DNA from: Caballeronia pedi
Lineage (GTDB): Bacteria; Pseudomonadota; Gammaproteobacteria; Burkholderiales; Burkholderiaceae
Length of the DNA stretch: 64,000 nt
Direction: 5' to 3'
NCBI RefSeq assembly: GCF_001544915.2
Contig: NZ_FCOE02000016.1
Location: 1 to 64,000, forward strand
The translations under genes and the position numbers were made by a program. The notes below the pieces were generated by a model. That model was not told the origin of the DNA. It ran no database searches and worked only from the letters and a program-made list of their open reading frames with translations. The first letter of the stretch is position 1. Every line of letters starts with the position of its first letter. Shown here one piece after another: positions 61,867 through 64,000 of this stretch.

Positions 61867-63093
61867 CTACCAGCGCGGCTGTTTCTTCAAAAGCGGGCTC
61901 ATTGCGATTAGACCGAACAGCGGGCCCGGAAGCAGGAGCAGAGAACTCCACGCGCCCAGCGCGTGATACACACTCGTCGCCGAGAAGATCGAACAGGCCG
62001 AGATGAAGAAACCGAGGCTATTCTGAATCGTCAGCGCACCGCCGACCAGTTCGGGCGGACAGGCGCGCACGGACAGCGCGGAAAACTGCGGCGAATCGGC
62101 GACCACGCTCATGCCCCAGAAGAGCAGCACCGCGAGTTGCGCATACACGGCCGTTCTGTCGGCAAAAAACGGATACAGCAGGCAGATCGATCCCGACACG
62201 AGGAGCGCGATGAACGCCGTGCGCGCACTGCCGAATCGCTTGCTGAAAGCGCCACCCGCGACACAGCCCAGCGCGCCGATACCGATGACCGCGAAGGACC
62301 ACAACGCAATGTCGCGTGTGGATGCTGTCGTGCCCGCATGCAACGCATGACCGACCAGCAACGGCACGAGTGTCCAGAACGCGTAAAGCTCCCACATGTG
62401 ACCGAAGTATCCGAAAGCCGCAGCGCGAAACTCCCGCGAACGAAACACCGAGCGCGCGTTGCTCACGCCGGCGTTCGACTGTGTCCGGCGCGCGTACGGT
62501 CCCTCGCCGAGCGTCAGCACCATCGCTGAGCCGATCAAGGCCAGCAGCGACGACGTGAGCACCACGGTCTGCCACGGCACGGTATCGAACGCGCCGCGTA
62601 TCGCGTGCACCGAAGCCGTACCGAGCGTCAGCATGGCGACGAGCCATGCGAGCGTCTGCGCGGCCCGCGCGGGCGCCCACGTCACGAGCAGCTTCATGCC
62701 TAGCGGGTAGATGCCGGCCAGCGCGACGCCGACGCCGAAGCGGAACACCACCGCCGATGCGAAGCCCGAACTGCACAACGCGAAGAGCGCATTCAGCACC
62801 GCGCCGAGCAAACCGCAGGCGGCGAAGACGCGGCTCGTCGGCAGCCGGTCCGCGATTCCCGTGAACGCGGAGATCAAGGTACCGACGATGAACCCAGCCT
62901 GCACGGAGTTCGTGAGCCATCCCATTCCCGATGCAGTGAGGTGCCACGACACCTGCAGGTCATGCATGGCCGCGTTCGCGCTGAACCACAGCGATGTGCC
63001 GAACAGTTGCGCGAGCGCGATCACCGCTATCGCCCGATTGGCGCGTGACGCTGCCAGCACTTCCGCTCGATCTGCGCCCAGCCCAGTGCTCAC
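61867..63093 (-). CDS. MFS transporter
   Basis: 408 residues from GTG 63093, with GAGGAGAC ahead; a TTG 15 bases upstream also exists. Twelve segments: AQLFGTSLWFSANAAMHDL and SVQAGFIVGTLISAFTGIAD are typical of the CynX/NimT-like branch. Substrate unknown. It starts the leftward unit with TetR and MaoC, and the promoter carries two TetR-like operator copies. Confidence 0.86.
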   Translation of the reverse strand: MSTGLGADRAEVLAASRANRAIAVIALAQLFGTSLWFSANAAMHDLQVSWHLTASGMGWLTNSVQAGFIVGTLISAFTGIADRLPTSRVFAACGLLGAVLNALFALCSSGFASAVVFRFGVGVALAGIYPLGMKLLVTWAPARAAQTLAWLVAMLTLGTASVHAIRGAFDTVPWQTVVLTSSLLALIGSAMVLTLGEGPYARRTQSNAGVSNARSVFRSREFRAAAFGYFGHMWELYAFWTLVPLLVGHALHAGTTASTRDIALWSFAVIGIGALGCVAGGAFSKRFGSARTAFIALLVSGSICLLYPFFADRTAVYAQLAVLLFWGMSVVADSPQFSALSVRACPPELVGGALTIQNSLGFFISACSIFSATSVYHALGAWSSLLLLPGPLFGLIAMSPLLKKQPRW

Positions 63094-63170
63094 TTGAAGT
63101 CTCCTCAAAGGTCACGTCGATTGCCTGTCGAGCCGCGTCAGTACTTTCCCGCAACCACTATAGGTTTTTG

Positions 63171-63222
63171 TAGACGACCAGTCAACTAGGGGCTATAACG
63201 TCCATAACTGACCGGTCGTCTA
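63171..63222. promoter_or_regulatory. Inverted operator pair for the TetR regulator
   Basis: TAGACGACCAGTCA (63171-63184) and TGACCGGTCGTCTA (63209-63222) are inverted copies at 13 of 14 positions, placed in the divergent gap between the MFS gene and the fatty acid transporter. The half-site TAGACGACC-GTC resembles NemR-type sites. Both promoters would be controlled. Confidence 0.62.
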
Positions 63223-63280
63223 GTACCTCGCCACAAGACTGAGCGACATGAAACGCATCAGACAAACGGAGACATGAGCA

Positions 63281-64000
63281 ATGGAAAAGGTGAACGCAGG
63301 AGCAGCGACGTCGATGAACAGACCCGTGCGATCCTACGGGCTACGCGGATTCACACGCGTTTGCGTGGTGCTCGTCGAGAAGGTGATGCCGGACCCGTTC
63401 GTCATCGCTGTCTTGCTGACGTTGCTGACATGCGTGCTTGCGGTTGCCCTCGCGCCGCATGGCGATATCGGCACGGTCGTGACCAGCTGGTATGACGGTG
63501 TATTCAAGATCGCGAGCTTCGCGTTTCTGGTCGCATTGACACTCGTCACGGGACACGCGTTGTCGACTTCGAAGCCTGTATCGATGCTGCTCAGAAAGGT
63601 CGCGTCGTATCCAACGACCGCCGTCGGCGCGATGACGCTGACCTTTTTTGTCTCGATGGTCAGCGGCCTGCTGAACTGGGCTGTCGGTCTGGTCGTCTCC
63701 GCGCTGTTCGCCCGCGAGATCGCCAAGCGGGTGCGCGTGGATTTCGCGTGGCTTGTCGCGGCCGCCTACGCAGGCTGGTCGTTCTACCCGTGCGGTCTTT
63801 CGAGTTCCATCGCCTTGCTGAGCGCGACGAAGGGCTCGCCGCTGAACATCATCGAAAAGATGACAGGATCGGTGCTGCCGATGCGGGACTTTCTGCTGTC
63901 GCCGTTGAACTACGTGCCCGTCGTCGTGCTTGCCGTGCTGGTTCCGCTCGTGTTCCGCATGATGAAGCCGCACGACAACGAAACCATCGCGGCGGACCCG
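63281..64000 (+). CDS. Short-chain fatty acid transporter (AtoE-like), partial
   Basis: The first 240 codons of a gene running off the window. The frame has GFTRVCVVLVEKVMPDPFVI, then VLLTLLTCVLAVALAP, YPTTAVGAMTLTFFVSM, LLNWAVGLVVSALFAREIA and AYAGWSFYPCGLSSSIALLS, all as in the AtoE/short-chain fatty acid transporter family. It imports acetoacetate or butyrate-type acids. CGGAGAC precedes the ATG at 63281. It pairs with the divergent MFS-TetR-MaoC unit. Confidence 0.85.
   Translation, partial: MEKVNAGAATSMNRPVRSYGLRGFTRVCVVLVEKVMPDPFVIAVLLTLLTCVLAVALAPHGDIGTVVTSWYDGVFKIASFAFLVALTLVTGHALSTSKPVSMLLRKVASYPTTAVGAMTLTFFVSMVSGLLNWAVGLVVSALFAREIAKRVRVDFAWLVAAAYAGWSFYPCGLSSSIALLSATKGSPLNIIEKMTGSVLPMRDFLLSPLNYVPVVVLAVLVPLVFRMMKPHDNETIAADP

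Overview
The window is GC-rich DNA with the gene style of a Burkholderiaceae bacterium (Burkholderia, Paraburkholderia or Caballeronia type). The signs are Tat-exported phosphocholine phospholipase C, an OmpC-like porin, GGAGAC ribosome binding sites, and a Rep_3 initiator next to a ParA/ParB pair, as on the secondary chromosomes and megaplasmids of this family. The replicon is therefore probably a chromid or megaplasmid; the genus cannot be fixed from the sequence alone.

Layout. 1-77 is the left end of an IS3-family element. 112-4913 (minus) is the end of an exopolysaccharide-type cluster (AsnB-type amidotransferase, GT4 glycosyltransferase, GINT1-like protein). 5228-9328 (minus) has two tiny membrane proteins, a Nudix-like protein, phospholipase C and a small lipoprotein. 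9454-10698 is an MFS carrier. 10718-15388 is the replication and partition core: repA (minus), an iteron array phased at 21 bp with a DnaA box, parA-parB (plus), a terminator and four copies of a 16-bp palindrome that look like parS. After about 900 bp without a gene comes a ZnuD-type zinc receptor behind Zur-like boxes (16281-18451). 18467-22660 holds two small regulator-like or zinc-finger genes, a secreted protein with a c-type cytochrome and a catalase-like protein, and an AEC carrier.

22667-33643 is the most interesting block: LysR and AraC regulators, then one long plus-strand operon. It contains an outer-membrane channel of the phenol/meta-pathway family, a Tat-exported flavin dehydrogenase related to 3-ketosteroid delta-1-dehydrogenases, its c-type cytochrome, an NTF2/ketosteroid-isomerase-like protein, and a Hap-type hydroquinone pathway: two-subunit hydroquinone dioxygenase (HapC/HapD, all four iron ligands visible), semialdehyde dehydrogenase, maleylacetate reductase, intradiol dioxygenase and a Rieske protein. 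The usual hydroquinone-forming monooxygenases are absent. I propose that the exported dehydrogenase makes hydroquinone, or a keto tautomer of it, from an alicyclic ketone.

33636-52288 is carbohydrate and polyol metabolism: a lipoprotein glycosidase, a GntR-regulated sugar ABC importer divergent from an arabinonate-type dehydratase, an EamA exporter, a methyltransferase-cupin pair, glpR / glpK-glpD with a clear operator, a porin, a GH31 glycosidase and an ACS-type carrier. 52590-59070 has a glyoxalase, a two-subunit GMC dehydrogenase lacking its cytochrome subunit, an RHH protein, a YCII protein, a lipoprotein hydrolase, and a DUF4142-cupredoxin-ECF sigma operon. 59142-64000 holds an oxidoreductase/HxlR divergent pair and an MFS-TetR-MaoC unit divergent from a short-chain fatty acid transporter that runs off the end. 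I found no rRNA, tRNA or CRISPR array.
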